From an uncultured Acidobacteriota bacterium (GTDB lineage Bacteria > Acidobacteriota > JAAYUB01): a stretch of DNA of 24,974 nt. The stretch is from assembly GCA_937925645.1 (NCBI GenBank), contig CALAMB010000190.1:1-24974 (forward strand). Reading direction: 5' to 3'. The translations under genes and the position numbers were made by a program. This document shows, piece by piece, positions 15,191 to 23,968 of the stretch (position 1 is its first letter; each line of letters starts with the position of its first letter). The notes under the pieces are model-generated. The model saw nothing but the letters and a program-made list of their open reading frames with translations, searched no databases and was not told where the DNA came from.

Positions 15191-16108
15191 ATGCGTCTGG
15201 CTATTCTGAGCACGACCTTGAGCGAGGAGGAGTTTCTACCGTGCATGGTGGCATTCAGCCGGCGGGCCGACACGCGGGGACACGCCTGCGCGCTGGTCCG
15301 GCACGGGGAACTGGGACTCGGCGTGGGCGGCCGTATCGGCCGGTTGCTCTGGGGACCGGGTGCGCGGGAGCTGCTGGAGGCCGAGCTGGTAATCCCCCGC
15401 CTCAACCTGCGCACGCTGACCCGCGGCGACTGCTATATCCTGGAGTTGCTCGAAGCGGAAGGGGTGGATTTTCTGAATCCCGTTGCCGCCATCCAGGCGG
15501 CCCGGAGCAAGATCACCGCGCTGCAGATCCTGGAAGCCGCCGGCTTGCCGGTACCGGCCACCCTGGTGGCGCGCACGTGGGACGGCGTGGCGGAGGCCTT
15601 CCGGCTGCTCGGTGGCGGACCGTGCGTCGTCAAGCCCGACATGGGTTCCCAGGGGCGCGATGTGGCGCTGGTGCAGGGGGTGGATGAACTCGAGACGGTG
15701 TTCCGGTCGCGTTGGGCGGCGGACCGGCACGCGATCCTTCTGGTTCAGGAGTATCTCGCGCCCGCGGCGGGGCCGGCCTGGGACACGCGGGTGGTGATCC
15801 TGATGGGGCAGGTGGTCGGAGCCATGCGGCGCGAAGCGGTCGACGGGGACTTTCGGACCAACTACTCGCTGGGCGCGACGGTCGCGGCGGTGGACCCGTC
15901 CGCCGGGATGGTGGAACTGGCCCGAGCCGCCGCCGCCGCGCTGGAGTTGGATCTGGCCGGGGTGGATATTCTTGAAGGTCCCGACGGACCGCGCGTGCTG
16001 GAAGTCAATGCCAATCCCGGCTGGGAAGGAATCTCCACCGCCATGGCGGCCGCCGGCCGGGACTTTCACGCGCGCTTTCTGGAAATCCTCGAGACGCTCC
16101 AACGGTGA
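15191..16108 (+). CDS. RimK-like ATP-grasp ligase
   Basis: This 305-residue cytoplasmic protein belongs to the ATP-grasp group that joins an amino acid (usually glutamate) to a protein, peptide or cofactor through an acyl-phosphate. The N-terminal ~100 residues match the RimK pre-ATP-grasp domain, with a serine/alanine rich KITALQILEAAGLPVPAT linker. ATP-grasp sites are Lys148 (CVVKPDMGSQG, the adenine/phosphate loop), DTRVVILMG (198-206), DGDFRTNYSLGA (218-229), Asp259 (GVDIL) and EVNANPGWEGI (271-281, metal-binding Glu and Asn). All catalytic positions are kept, so it is likely active. Family members include S6 glutamate ligase, LysX/ArgX lysine-carrier ligases, and F420 or tetrahydromethanopterin glutamate ligases; I cannot tell which. 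ATG 15191 follows GGAGGAGG. It is the last gene of the metH set. Confidence 0.86.
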   Translation: MRLAILSTTLSEEEFLPCMVAFSRRADTRGHACALVRHGELGLGVGGRIGRLLWGPGARELLEAELVIPRLNLRTLTRGDCYILELLEAEGVDFLNPVAAIQAARSKITALQILEAAGLPVPATLVARTWDGVAEAFRLLGGGPCVVKPDMGSQGRDVALVQGVDELETVFRSRWAADRHAILLVQEYLAPAAGPAWDTRVVILMGQVVGAMRREAVDGDFRTNYSLGATVAAVDPSAGMVELARAAAAALELDLAGVDILEGPDGPRVLEVNANPGWEGISTAMAAAGRDFHARFLEILETLQR

Positions 16109-16148
16109 TCCGTCACGCGGGGCGATGTCCGAACGAAAGCCGTCACCG

Positions 16149-16169
16149 GACGCCGGAACGGCCGGCGTC
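16149..16169. terminator. GC-rich hairpin between convergent genes
   Basis: GACGCCGG (16149-16156) and CCGGCGTC (16162-16169) form a perfect 8-bp stem with a 5-base loop, in the 66-base gap between the ATP-grasp gene and the metzincin gene. There is no T tract on either strand. It may help end transcription from both sides. Confidence 0.4.
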
Positions 16170-16174
16170 GGCCG

Positions 16175-19100
16175 TCAGGGGATCGCGTCCGGCTCCACCA
16201 CCAGGTGATACCCGCCCGTGGTGAACCAGCCCAGATCGAACAGACTGACGCCCACCGCGTACGTTCCGGTCTGGAGTTCGATCTCCACGTATTCCACGCC
16301 GGGCACGCCGAAGGCGGAGTCGCCCACGATCAGCCATTCCGAATCGAACACGTAGAGATCCACGTCACAGTACCGGTGATCCGGATACAGGGCGAACAGG
16401 TACCAGCCGTCGCGGGGAGCGGTGAAGACAAACAGGTCTTCGATCTCATCGACGTACCCGTCACCCAGATCGACGAGGAAATAGCCCGAATCGGCGGGGC
16501 TGAACCGGCCGCGCACTTCGATGGGGAAGCCGTCGATGGCTTCGGCATAGTCGGGCCAGCCGTTGTCGGCGTCGTCGGCTTCTTCCTGGACCGGGAAATA
16601 CTTCTGGGCGGGCACGGCGGCGAAGAACTCCTCGTTGACCGTATTGAAGATCTCGTACGCGAACATGCCGCGCTCCGCGGCGCCGGCCAGGTAGCCGCTG
16701 GTGCGCGGCCACGGCCCCTGGGGCATCCACTCGCTGAGCAACCCGAGTCCCCGCTCGCCGGCGTCCAGGGTGGTTTCGATGCCGTAGTCCGGGCTGCCCG
16801 CCGGACTATAGACATCCACGGTGATGTCGTTCGCCCCGTCCAGGCTGAGAATCGCCAGACCGGTCAGGAAATTGACGTCGCCGGCCATCCCCTGGGCCAG
16901 GTGGGAGTGGATGGTGTAATGGGTGGGTTGACCGAGCAGGGGAAGACTGGCTTGGGAAAACTGAAAATCCGGATCGCCGAAGGTCATGGTTCCGAGCAGG
17001 GGACGGTCGGCGGTCACCCGGACCCAGCCGTCGGCGGAGGCAGCCTTGCTGAAGCCGAACACGTCGGGCGTGATGTCCAGCCGCGCGTTGAACCAGCCGC
17101 CCATCTGTACCTGGACGGGGTCGCCCACCGGCTGCCCGACCGAGTTGTACAGTGTCACCGTGGCTGTCGCAGTGTCGTCGTTGGGATTGACCAGGTCCAG
17201 CCGGGAGGCATAATCGTTTTGTGACCAGACGAAGAAGGGGGAGACCTGCTCGCCCCGCGATTCCCACAGGAAACGCGCCGGCTGCCCCGCCAGCGATCCG
17301 GCGGTGTTGAAATTCATGGCGAACCCCGTGACGGGCTCCGTGGCGTCCACCAGGACGTAGGCGTTGCCGGATCCCGTCAGGGTGAACACCGCCGCGCCGT
17401 TGGGGCCGATGACCGCGTCCACCGTTTCCTCGGAGCCGTCCTCATAATAGACGTACAGGGCGATGCCGGCATCGGCGGGATTTGGATTGACGATGGTCAC
17501 CTCGGTGAACTCGTTCACTTCGCCGGTGAATCTGGGGAACAGGAGCGTGGCGCCCGTCTCCGGCGACGCCACGGCACCGTCCATGGAATCGAGGATACCC
17601 CCGAAGAAGCTCTGCGCGAGGAAGAACCCCTGGATCCCGAACGGGTCGGGGTTGTCGGTTTCCACCAGCACCCAGCCGTCGGCGGTGCCGCCGTCAAACG
17701 CGAACATCGGGCCGATCAGGGAGACAAATTGGGCCAGTGGCTCCAGCGTGACGTAGCAGGGGTTTTCCGACGGCGGCTGCACCGGCAGCGGCCGGCCGTC
17801 CAGGCCGATGGCCGTGATCCGCAGGCGGCAGGCGTCGGGCGAGTTGCTGACCACCGCCAGTCCCAACGTGAAGAATTCGTTGTGGGCGAGCCACGGGTAG
17901 ATGAGCCGGTTGCGCACCGGGAACGGGTCCGCGGCCGGTCGGGTGAACGTGAAGGCGATGTCGCTGAAGGCGTCGGCCGAGGCCAGCTGGTACATCGCCA
18001 GCGAGCGGCCGCTGGGCACCGTGCCGCCGGCGTACGCGGTGAAATCGGCGGCCGCTTCCTGCCCGCCGGTCTGGAACACGCCGGCCGTATAGCCCACCAG
18101 AGCTATCGTGTCGGGCAGTGCCCCGTACTCGAAGCGGAAATCGCCGGAATCGTACAGCATGGTGGTGAAGGTGGCGGATCCGCCGGCGGCCTTGACGGGA
18201 ACGTGGTCGAAGATGAAGTTCAGCCGGCCGGTTGCCGTGGTAACGGACACGCGGTCATCCGGATTCCCCTGCGGATCCAGATCCAGGTTCAGCGGCGCGA
18301 TCCGGGCCGCCGGCCGGGACAGGAAGGTGTGCAGATCCGGACCGGCGGAGGTCCAGGCCGGATTCGGGTCCTCGAACCGGTGAAATCCGATATATCCGTT
18401 GGAGTACAGGAATATCCGCCGGCAGGCCACCCCGGCGAAGTCGAACGTGAAACCCGCCGGGAGTCCGAATTCGACGGCATCGTCGTCGGTCAGGGGCAGC
18501 TCGTTGATGCTGAACTGAAACCCGGCGACGACCTCTCCGGCGGACACGTGGGTGGACATGCCGGAGGGGATCTCGCCGAAACCGTCGATGGCGCACGCGC
18601 CGATGCCGTCGTCCTCGATCATGTCCGCCGTGATGCCGTCGCGGCCGTCGATCCCCTCGACCACCAGCCGGAAATCGCCGGGCGGCAGTCCGGCGATGCG
18701 GAACTCGCCGCTGCCGTCGGCGGCGTAACCGGACAGCCCGCCGACCTGGATGTCAGGGTTCGAGGTCATGATGGCGCGCACGTGGGCGGCGGTCACCGGA
18801 ATCGTGTGCAGGTAATCCACCCGCCCCTTGATCGCGCCCGTCTCCAGCACGAACGGCAGTTGGTACGGCGGCGCGTAGACGGTTTCGGGATAGAGGGCGG
18901 ATATCCCGGCGGTGTCATCGAACTCCAGCGAGCGGCCGTACCGGTCATCCTCTGGGTTGGTGTACGGATACATGGTGGGGATGTAGCTGGGTTGGATCGG
19001 ATCGGTGCCCGGTTCGCCGTTGTACGTGTTGACGGCGCCGACGAACGTGTGACCCAGGCCCCAGATATGGCCCAGTTCGTGCGTTGCGGTGGCTTCCAGG

Positions 19101-19597
19101 TCCAGATCGGGTGATGAGGGGAAGGTGCCGTTGAGAATCAGCAGCGCGTCCACGATCGACTGCGTGGCGTTGTCTTCGACGGTGATCCCGACGCCGGCCA
19201 CCGATTCCGGATCCAGCCCGAGGGCCTCTAGGACGCCGCCGGTTTCGTCGAACACGATCTCGTTGATCTCGTCGCCGATGATCCCATAGTCGATGCCCAG
19301 GTTGTCCTCGTTGAAATCAGGGACGTCGGTGTAGATGTACAATTCGCCCCCGAGCCGGAGCGCCGTGGGGACGTCATCCCAGGTGTCGAGTGCGTCGGCG
19401 ATGAGCGGCAGTCCGTCGCCGCCGGCCAGCGTGCCCGCATCCATGACGAAATCAACAGGTGGGTGGGTCCAGCGGACGATCCGGGTGCGGTGATCGGCGC
19501 TGGACACGCTGCTCTGGTGCACGTACGCGTCGATGGAGCCGAGTCCCAGCGCGGCCAACAGGAGGACGAGCCAGCGGGCGGACGCGCGCGCATTCAT
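16175..19597 (-). CDS. Secreted metzincin (matrixin-like) zinc metalloprotease with multi-domain tail
   Basis: The 1140-residue exported protease has a signal peptide (1-24) and a catalytic domain to about 240. The zinc site HELGHIWGLGH (173-183) is a full HExxHxxGxxH and Met209 (IPTMYPY) is the Met-turn. Next are a carboxypeptidase-regulatory-like fold at 254-315, a nidogen-like segment at 375-505 (IFLYSNGYIGFHRF), four diverged beta-sandwich repeats at about 565-985 (recurring GWVLVETDNP, YVLVDATEP, GWVRVTADRP), and a PPC-like tail at 1035-1140 (DLFVFTAPRDGWYLFALYP). I chose ATG 19597 because GGAGG precedes it and the signal peptide begins there; the longer frame up to 19753 lacks both. It overlaps the upstream stop as ATGA. 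A pro-domain is not obvious between the signal peptide and the catalytic domain. Substrate unknown; no sorting motif such as PEP-CTERM is visible. Confidence 0.88.
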   Translation of the reverse strand: MNARASARWLVLLLAALGLGSIDAYVHQSSVSSADHRTRIVRWTHPPVDFVMDAGTLAGGDGLPLIADALDTWDDVPTALRLGGELYIYTDVPDFNEDNLGIDYGIIGDEINEIVFDETGGVLEALGLDPESVAGVGITVEDNATQSIVDALLILNGTFPSSPDLDLEATATHELGHIWGLGHTFVGAVNTYNGEPGTDPIQPSYIPTMYPYTNPEDDRYGRSLEFDDTAGISALYPETVYAPPYQLPFVLETGAIKGRVDYLHTIPVTAAHVRAIMTSNPDIQVGGLSGYAADGSGEFRIAGLPPGDFRLVVEGIDGRDGITADMIEDDGIGACAIDGFGEIPSGMSTHVSAGEVVAGFQFSINELPLTDDDAVEFGLPAGFTFDFAGVACRRIFLYSNGYIGFHRFEDPNPAWTSAGPDLHTFLSRPAARIAPLNLDLDPQGNPDDRVSVTTATGRLNFIFDHVPVKAAGGSATFTTMLYDSGDFRFEYGALPDTIALVGYTAGVFQTGGQEAAADFTAYAGGTVPSGRSLAMYQLASADAFSDIAFTFTRPAADPFPVRNRLIYPWLAHNEFFTLGLAVVSNSPDACRLRITAIGLDGRPLPVQPPSENPCYVTLEPLAQFVSLIGPMFAFDGGTADGWVLVETDNPDPFGIQGFFLAQSFFGGILDSMDGAVASPETGATLLFPRFTGEVNEFTEVTIVNPNPADAGIALYVYYEDGSEETVDAVIGPNGAAVFTLTGSGNAYVLVDATEPVTGFAMNFNTAGSLAGQPARFLWESRGEQVSPFFVWSQNDYASRLDLVNPNDDTATATVTLYNSVGQPVGDPVQVQMGGWFNARLDITPDVFGFSKAASADGWVRVTADRPLLGTMTFGDPDFQFSQASLPLLGQPTHYTIHSHLAQGMAGDVNFLTGLAILSLDGANDITVDVYSPAGSPDYGIETTLDAGERGLGLLSEWMPQGPWPRTSGYLAGAAERGMFAYEIFNTVNEEFFAAVPAQKYFPVQEEADDADNGWPDYAEAIDGFPIEVRGRFSPADSGYFLVDLGDGYVDEIEDLFVFTAPRDGWYLFALYPDHRYCDVDLYVFDSEWLIVGDSAFGVPGVEYVEIELQTGTYAVGVSLFDLGWFTTGGYHLVVEPDAIP

Positions 19598-20172
19598 TGG
19601 GACACCTCCCCGACGGCGTTTCGGAGCAGGGGCCGGATCTCGTCCAGGAGGCGCCAGGCGGGCGCTACGGTGGCGGCAGCCGCCTCCGGGCCCGGGTTGG
19701 CTGCCTTGAGGGCCGCGGAGGCGGCCTGCCGGCGGCTCAGGGCGATTTCCCACTTCCCGGTTTCGCTGGCGACCCGCACCGGGGCGATTCCGTTTGTGGC
19801 TCCGGCCACCAGCAGCGAACCGTCCCGGACGGTTCGGCGAAGGAGCAGAAGGTAGGATTGCCCCGGCTGAAAACGCGGCGCGTCGTGCAGCACGACCCGG
19901 TACCGGCCGGCAGTTCCTCCGGCCACCCGCAGCGTGAACGTTTCGCCGGTCGCCGCGCCGGCGACCGTTTCGAGCCGGTTGAATTCATAGACAGTGTAAA
20001 TCATGCCGCCGGTTCCGGCCCGGATCCCGCGGGCGGCGGTGCAGGCCGCCAGCACCGCGCTGTCCGCGCGGCGGGCAATCTCCTCCAGCGGGACTTCCCG
20101 GGTTCGCGCCAGGAGGCCGCCTGCCGCGGCTAATGACAGAATCAGCGAGAAAATCGGGATGCGCAGCCTCAT
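19594..20172 (-). CDS. Small exported protein coupled to the metzincin gene
   Basis: The 192-residue protein has a signal peptide (MRLRIPIFSLILSLAAAGGL, residues 1-20). The core is beta-rich: IARRADSAVLAACTA, TGGMIYTVYEFNRLETVAG, GETFTLRVAGGT, RYRVVLHDAPRFQPGQSYLLLLR. I recall similar small proteins lying directly before matrixin-type proteases in other bacteria, but cannot confirm this here. It could be a chaperone, inhibitor or adaptor of the protease; that is inference. ATG 20172 follows GGAGGTGG; the open frame begins 9 codons earlier but without a ribosome site. Its stop overlaps the start of the protease gene by one base pattern ATGA, so the two are coupled. Confidence 0.7.
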   Translation of the reverse strand: MRLRIPIFSLILSLAAAGGLLARTREVPLEEIARRADSAVLAACTAARGIRAGTGGMIYTVYEFNRLETVAGAATGETFTLRVAGGTAGRYRVVLHDAPRFQPGQSYLLLLRRTVRDGSLLVAGATNGIAPVRVASETGKWEIALSRRQAASAALKAANPGPEAAAATVAPAWRLLDEIRPLLRNAVGEVSQ

Positions 20173-20219
20173 GGTTCCACCTCCATTCGACTCACACACA
20201 GATAGATCCGGCCAGGCGC

Positions 20220-20231
20220 GTGAAAGTTCAC
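20220..20231. promoter_or_regulatory. Short palindrome upstream of the metzincin pair
   Basis: GTGAA and TTCAC flank AG, giving a 12-base palindrome 48 bases before the ATG at 20172. It is the only clear symmetry in the 123-base gap (20173-20295) that must hold the promoter of the pair. It could be an operator, but 5-bp arms can occur by chance. I see no convincing -35/-10 pair there. Confidence 0.25.
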
Positions 20232-20295
20232 CGTGGCGCGATCATGTTGTGGGGCAGGCGCTGGCGGGCGACCGGTTGTCGGCGCGTGCCGCCTG

Positions 20296-21990
20296 CTATC
20301 GAGCGGTCGTCGGCTCGGCTTCTCGACGGGCGCGCCGTCCCCAGGCGATCCGGATGACCGCCAGAGTCAGCAGGGCGATGGTGAAGAGAAGCGCCCGGGC
20401 TCCCCACAAGTACGGCTGGCGCTCCGCGGGAACGTTTTGCATGAGCAATTTGGGCACCGCGTCCTGGACCAGCCAGATGCCCAGGATGATCAACAGGTAG
20501 ACGGGGGTGATGTATTTCATGACGAACCGGAACACCTGCGGGATGCGCAGTTCGGCCCCGCGGGTGATTTCTTCCCAGCCGCGGCGGATGCCGTAGACCC
20601 AGCTGAACAGGATGCTTTCGCTGGCTCCCAGGACCACCAGGCCGAAAGTGCCGGCCCAGAAATCCAGCTCGTCCAGAAAGCCGTAGCGGAAGTACACCAC
20701 CACCAGCGCGGCGGAGATGAACAGCACGCCAAACACCGCCAGCACCGCCCGGCGGCGGCTCCAGCCCAGGTCGTCCTGCAGCAGGGCGATGGCCGGTTGG
20801 GTCAGGGCGGCGGACGAGGTGATCCCCGCGATGAACAGCAGCAAAAACCATACGGCGCCGAACAGCTCGCCCAGGGGCAGTTGCTGAAAGATGACCGGCA
20901 GGGCCTGAAAGCCCAGATTGAAGGCGCCCTCGCGGGCGATCGCCTGCGTTTCGACCAGGCCGAAAAAGGCGACGGCGGCCGGGATGGCGATGGTGGCGCC
21001 GAGGACGATCTCGACAAACTCGTTGGTGGTGGCGGTGGACAGTCCGTTCAGCGTGAGGTCGGCGTCGCGGCGGATGTACGATGCGTAGGTGGTCATGATG
21101 CCCATGCTGATCCCGGTGGTGAAAAAGATCTGACCGGCGGCGGCCAGCCAGACGGACGCGTCGCCCAGGCGGCTGAAGTCGGGATTCCACATGAAGCCGA
21201 ATCCGTTGACGACGTTCCAGTCCGGATGGGCCGGGTCGGGGGCACCCAGGAACAGCACCCGGCCGGCGAGCACGACGGCGAACACGAACAGCAGGGGCAT
21301 GCCGTACCTGGCCAGCACCTCGATGCCGCGCGAGATGCCGCGATAAAGAAAGATGAAATTCAACCCCAGGGTAATGGCGAGAAAGATGATCAGGGTGGCC
21401 GGCGACTGGAAGAACGCGTTGCTCTCGGCGCCCTGGAAGCCCCGCAGAAACTGCCCCATCGCCTCGCGGGAGGCGTGCCCGAAATATCGACCGGTGGCAG
21501 AGAACCACGTGAAGGCCAGGGTCCACGATTCGATCACGTTGTAATAAACGACAATCACCAGCGGCAGGAACACACCCAGCGCGCCGAGGTACTTGGCGGC
21601 GGGGCGGCGCCACAGCAGGGCGAACATGCCCGGGGTGGACCCGTGGCCATGCTGGCCGCCCAGCCGGCCGATGGCCCACTCCATCCACATCATCGGGATG
21701 CCCAGCAGGAGAAACGCGCAGAAATAGGGGATCAGGAAAGTGCCGCCGCCGTTGGACGCCGCCTGGACCGGAAAGCGCAGGAAGTTGCCCAGGCCGATGG
21801 CGTTGCCGGCCATGGCCAGAATCATGCCGATTCGCGACGCCCAGTAGTCCCGCTGGGGCCCCGCCGCCTCATCCTGCATCCGGCGGCGGGAGCGGAGCAG
21901 GCGGACCACGCAGAAGGCGGTCAAGGCGAAAATGCTGCCCCAGCCGGCCGCCAGGAAGCACCATCCCCAGGTGTTCAAACCGCCGTTCAT
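20296..21990 (-). CDS. Sodium-dependent transporter, neurotransmitter:sodium symporter (NSS/SNF) family
   Basis: This 564-residue inner-membrane protein should carry amino acids or related amines into the cell with sodium. The LeuT-type core starts at about residue 49: WASRIGMILAMAGNAIGLGNFLRFP (helix 1, with the sodium/substrate loop GNAIGLGN), then QAASNGGGTFLIPYF (the family's GGGxFxxPY motif). About eleven further hydrophobic helices follow. Before the core is an extra ~45-residue N-terminus with its own hydrophobic helix (about 8-30) and an RLLRSRRRMQ basic turn; typical bacterial members begin near the core. ATG 21990 follows GGAGAGG. It lies 47 bases after accC on the same strand, so it may be read with it. 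The carried substrate cannot be told. Confidence 0.92.
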   Translation of the reverse strand: MNGGLNTWGWCFLAAGWGSIFALTAFCVVRLLRSRRRMQDEAAGPQRDYWASRIGMILAMAGNAIGLGNFLRFPVQAASNGGGTFLIPYFCAFLLLGIPMMWMEWAIGRLGGQHGHGSTPGMFALLWRRPAAKYLGALGVFLPLVIVVYYNVIESWTLAFTWFSATGRYFGHASREAMGQFLRGFQGAESNAFFQSPATLIIFLAITLGLNFIFLYRGISRGIEVLARYGMPLLFVFAVVLAGRVLFLGAPDPAHPDWNVVNGFGFMWNPDFSRLGDASVWLAAAGQIFFTTGISMGIMTTYASYIRRDADLTLNGLSTATTNEFVEIVLGATIAIPAAVAFFGLVETQAIAREGAFNLGFQALPVIFQQLPLGELFGAVWFLLLFIAGITSSAALTQPAIALLQDDLGWSRRRAVLAVFGVLFISAALVVVYFRYGFLDELDFWAGTFGLVVLGASESILFSWVYGIRRGWEEITRGAELRIPQVFRFVMKYITPVYLLIILGIWLVQDAVPKLLMQNVPAERQPYLWGARALLFTIALLTLAVIRIAWGRRARREAEPTTAR

Positions 21991-22017
21991 CGTCCTCTCC
22001 TGCAGATCAGGATCTCA

Positions 22018-22038
22018 ACCCGTCCGGCGCCGACGGGT
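22018..22038. repeat. Hairpin after accC
   Basis: ACCCGTC (22018-22024) and GACGGGT (22032-22038) form a perfect 7-bp stem with a 7-base loop, overlapping the last base of the accC stop codon, in the gap before the NSS gene. No T tract, so it may be a mild attenuator or a chance stem. Confidence 0.3.
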
Positions 22039-23384
22039 CAAGCCCAGCGGGGCAGCAGTCGTTCCAGAAAATGCGTATCGTAATCGCCGCGGATGAAATC
22101 GTCGTCTCGTAACACCTTCTGGAGAAGGGGAATGGTGGTCTGCACGCCCTCCACCACGAACTGGTCCAGGGCCCGGAGCATGCGCTGCCGGGATTCGGCC
22201 CGGTCGCGGCCCCACACGATCAGTTTGGCGATGAGACTGTCGTAATACGGCAGGATCCGGTAACCGGCGGAGACGAAGGTGTCGATCCGGACACCCGGCC
22301 CGCCGGGAGGGTACCAGCCGGTGATCAGACCGGGGCAGGGCCTGAAGCTACGCGGATCTTCAGCGTTGATTCGGCATTCGATGCTGTGGCCGGAGAAGCG
22401 GATGCGGCGCTGCGCCAGCCCGAGCGGCTCGCCGGCGGCAATGCGCAGCTGCAGCTTGATCAGGTCCAGGCCGCTGATCATTTCCGTGACAGGGTGCTCC
22501 ACCTGGATCCGCGTGTTCATCTCCATGAAGTAAAAGCGGCCTTCGGTGTCGACGATGAATTCGACGGTCCCGGCATTTTCGTAACCGACGGCCGTCAGGG
22601 CCTGGGTCACCAGCCCGCCGATCTCGCGACGCTGGTCGGCGCGGAGCAGGGGGGATGGCGCCTCCTCGAGCAGTTTCTGATGACGCCGCTGGACGGAGCA
22701 CTCCCGCTCGCCCACATGGACCACGTGCCCGTAGCGGTCCGCCAGGATCTGGAATTCGATGTGGCGGGGGTTTTCGATGTATTTCTCCACGTAGAGGCCG
22801 GCGTTGCCGAATGCGGCGCCCGCTTCGCCGGTCGCCAGCGCGAACAGGCTGTCCAACTCGTCCGACGAGCGTACGATGCGCATGCCCTTGCCCCCGCCGC
22901 CCGCGGTGGCCTTGAGGATGACCGGATACCCGATGGCGTCAGCCAGCCTTCGGGCGGCGGCGGCATCCGGCAGGAGCCCGTCGCTGCCGGGGACAACGGG
23001 CAGGCCGGCCTCGGCCATCCGCCGGCGGGCCGCCGCCTTGTCGCCCATCAAGGCGATCGCCGGAGCTGTTGGACCGATGAACTTGATGTTGCAGGATTCG
23101 CAGATTTCAGCGAAGCGGGCGTTTTCCGCCAAAAAACCGTAACCGGGATGAATGGCGTCCACGTTGGTGATCTCGGCGGCGCTGATTATGGCGGGGATGT
23201 TGAGATAACTGCGGTCGCTGCGCGCGGGCCCGATGCACACCTTCTCATCCGCCAAACGCACGTGCAGGGCGTCGGCGTCCACATCCGAGTAGACAGCGAC
23301 GGTGTCCACGCCGAGTTCGCGGCAGGCGGTGATCACCCGGACGGCAATCTCGCCCCGGTTGGCTATCAGCACTTTGCGGAACAT
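22038..23384 (-). CDS. accC: Biotin carboxylase subunit of acetyl-CoA carboxylase
   Basis: It carboxylates the biotin on BCCP with bicarbonate and ATP, the first half of malonyl-CoA synthesis. The 448 residues equal the normal length. N-terminal [27 protein letters not shown] (79-88), the ATP-grasp loop [10 protein letters not shown] (162-171), [17 protein letters not shown] (227-243) and [14 protein letters not shown] (288-301) are all present with active residues kept. I chose ATG 23384; the open frame continues 21 codons further but those overlap accB. Only 4 bases separate it from the accB stop, the usual accBC order. The carboxyltransferase genes accA and accD are not in the window. Confidence 0.97.
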   Translation of the reverse strand: MFRKVLIANRGEIAVRVITACRELGVDTVAVYSDVDADALHVRLADEKVCIGPARSDRSYLNIPAIISAAEITNVDAIHPGYGFLAENARFAEICESCNIKFIGPTAPAIALMGDKAAARRRMAEAGLPVVPGSDGLLPDAAAARRLADAIGYPVILKATAGGGGKGMRIVRSSDELDSLFALATGEAGAAFGNAGLYVEKYIENPRHIEFQILADRYGHVVHVGERECSVQRRHQKLLEEAPSPLLRADQRREIGGLVTQALTAVGYENAGTVEFIVDTEGRFYFMEMNTRIQVEHPVTEMISGLDLIKLQLRIAAGEPLGLAQRRIRFSGHSIECRINAEDPRSFRPCPGLITGWYPPGGPGVRIDTFVSAGYRILPYYDSLIAKLIVWGRDRAESRQRMLRALDQFVVEGVQTTIPLLQKVLRDDDFIRGDYDTHFLERLLPRWA

Positions 23385-23388
23385 GGAA

Positions 23389-23844
23389 TCAGTCCAGGCG
23401 GATGGTGAAGAGGCGTTCGCCGTACTCCACGGGTTCGCCGTTTTCAATCCAGATCTTCTCGACGACGCCGGCGGTGTCGCACTCGATTTCGTTCATGATC
23501 TTCATCGCTTCAATGATGCAGAGCACGGTTCCGGGCTTGACCCGGTCGCCGGGCCGGATGAACGGCTCGGCGCCCGGACTGGGAGCCCGGTAGAACGTGC
23601 CGATCAGGGGCGAATTGACGAGGTGGGCTTTGGCGTCGGGGGGCGCGGCCGCAGGTTCGGACGGCGCCGGCGCGGGGGCGGGCGAAGGCGCCGCGGCGGT
23701 CGGCGCCGGGGGTACGGTCGCGGCGGCGGCCGGGCTGTTGCCGCGGCGGGTGCGCAGATAGAAATCGCCGTTTTTCAGTTCGAATTCCTCGAACCGGCTG
23801 TTGGCGATCATTTTCAATATTTCTTTCAACTCTTTCAGTTCCAC
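23389..23844 (-). CDS. accB: Biotin carboxyl carrier protein of acetyl-CoA carboxylase
   Basis: BCCP carries carboxybiotin between AccC and the carboxyltransferase. The 151-residue protein has an N-terminal dimer helix ([23 protein letters not shown]), an Ala/Pro linker (about 38-70) and the biotinyl domain with the target Lys115 in EAMKIMNE and the thumb segment [12 protein letters not shown]. Usual length is about 155. The start is a GTG (23844-23842), with AGAGG 10 bases upstream, so translation may be weak. It is preceded on the minus strand by the terminator of the roadblock gene, so it has its own promoter in the 69-base gap, which I cannot place. Confidence 0.97.
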   Translation of the reverse strand: MELKELKEILKMIANSRFEEFELKNGDFYLRTRRGNSPAAAATVPPAPTAAAPSPAPAPAPSEPAAAPPDAKAHLVNSPLIGTFYRAPSPGAEPFIRPGDRVKPGTVLCIIEAMKIMNEIECDTAGVVEKIWIENGEPVEYGERLFTIRLD

Positions 23845-23913
23845 GGTGTTTTATCCTCTGGTCGGGTTTGTCCGCTGATGGTAACACCGGCCGGTTCGGG
23901 CTGTCAAACGGGG

Positions 23914-23942
23914 AAAAAAAAGGGAACCGACGGTCGGTTCCC
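23914..23942 (-). terminator. Intrinsic terminator after the roadblock gene
   Basis: On the minus strand GGGAACCGA (23942-23934) pairs perfectly with TCGGTTCCC (23930-23922) across a 3-base loop and is followed by eight T (23921-23914). It separates the pilQ/roadblock transcript from accBC. A strong call. Confidence 0.9.
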
Positions 23943-23968
23943 AGTGATGCATGGCCGATGCGGAAGGC

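Noticed and set aside
19598..19753. Longer N-terminus for the metzincin
   Set aside because: It would overlap the small upstream gene and would bury the signal peptide; ATG 19597 with GGAGG fits far better.
20233..22083. 616-residue plus-strand open frame over the NSS symporter gene
   Set aside because: Antisense shadow; composition is Gly/Asp/Gln-rich with no domain, and no ribosome site.
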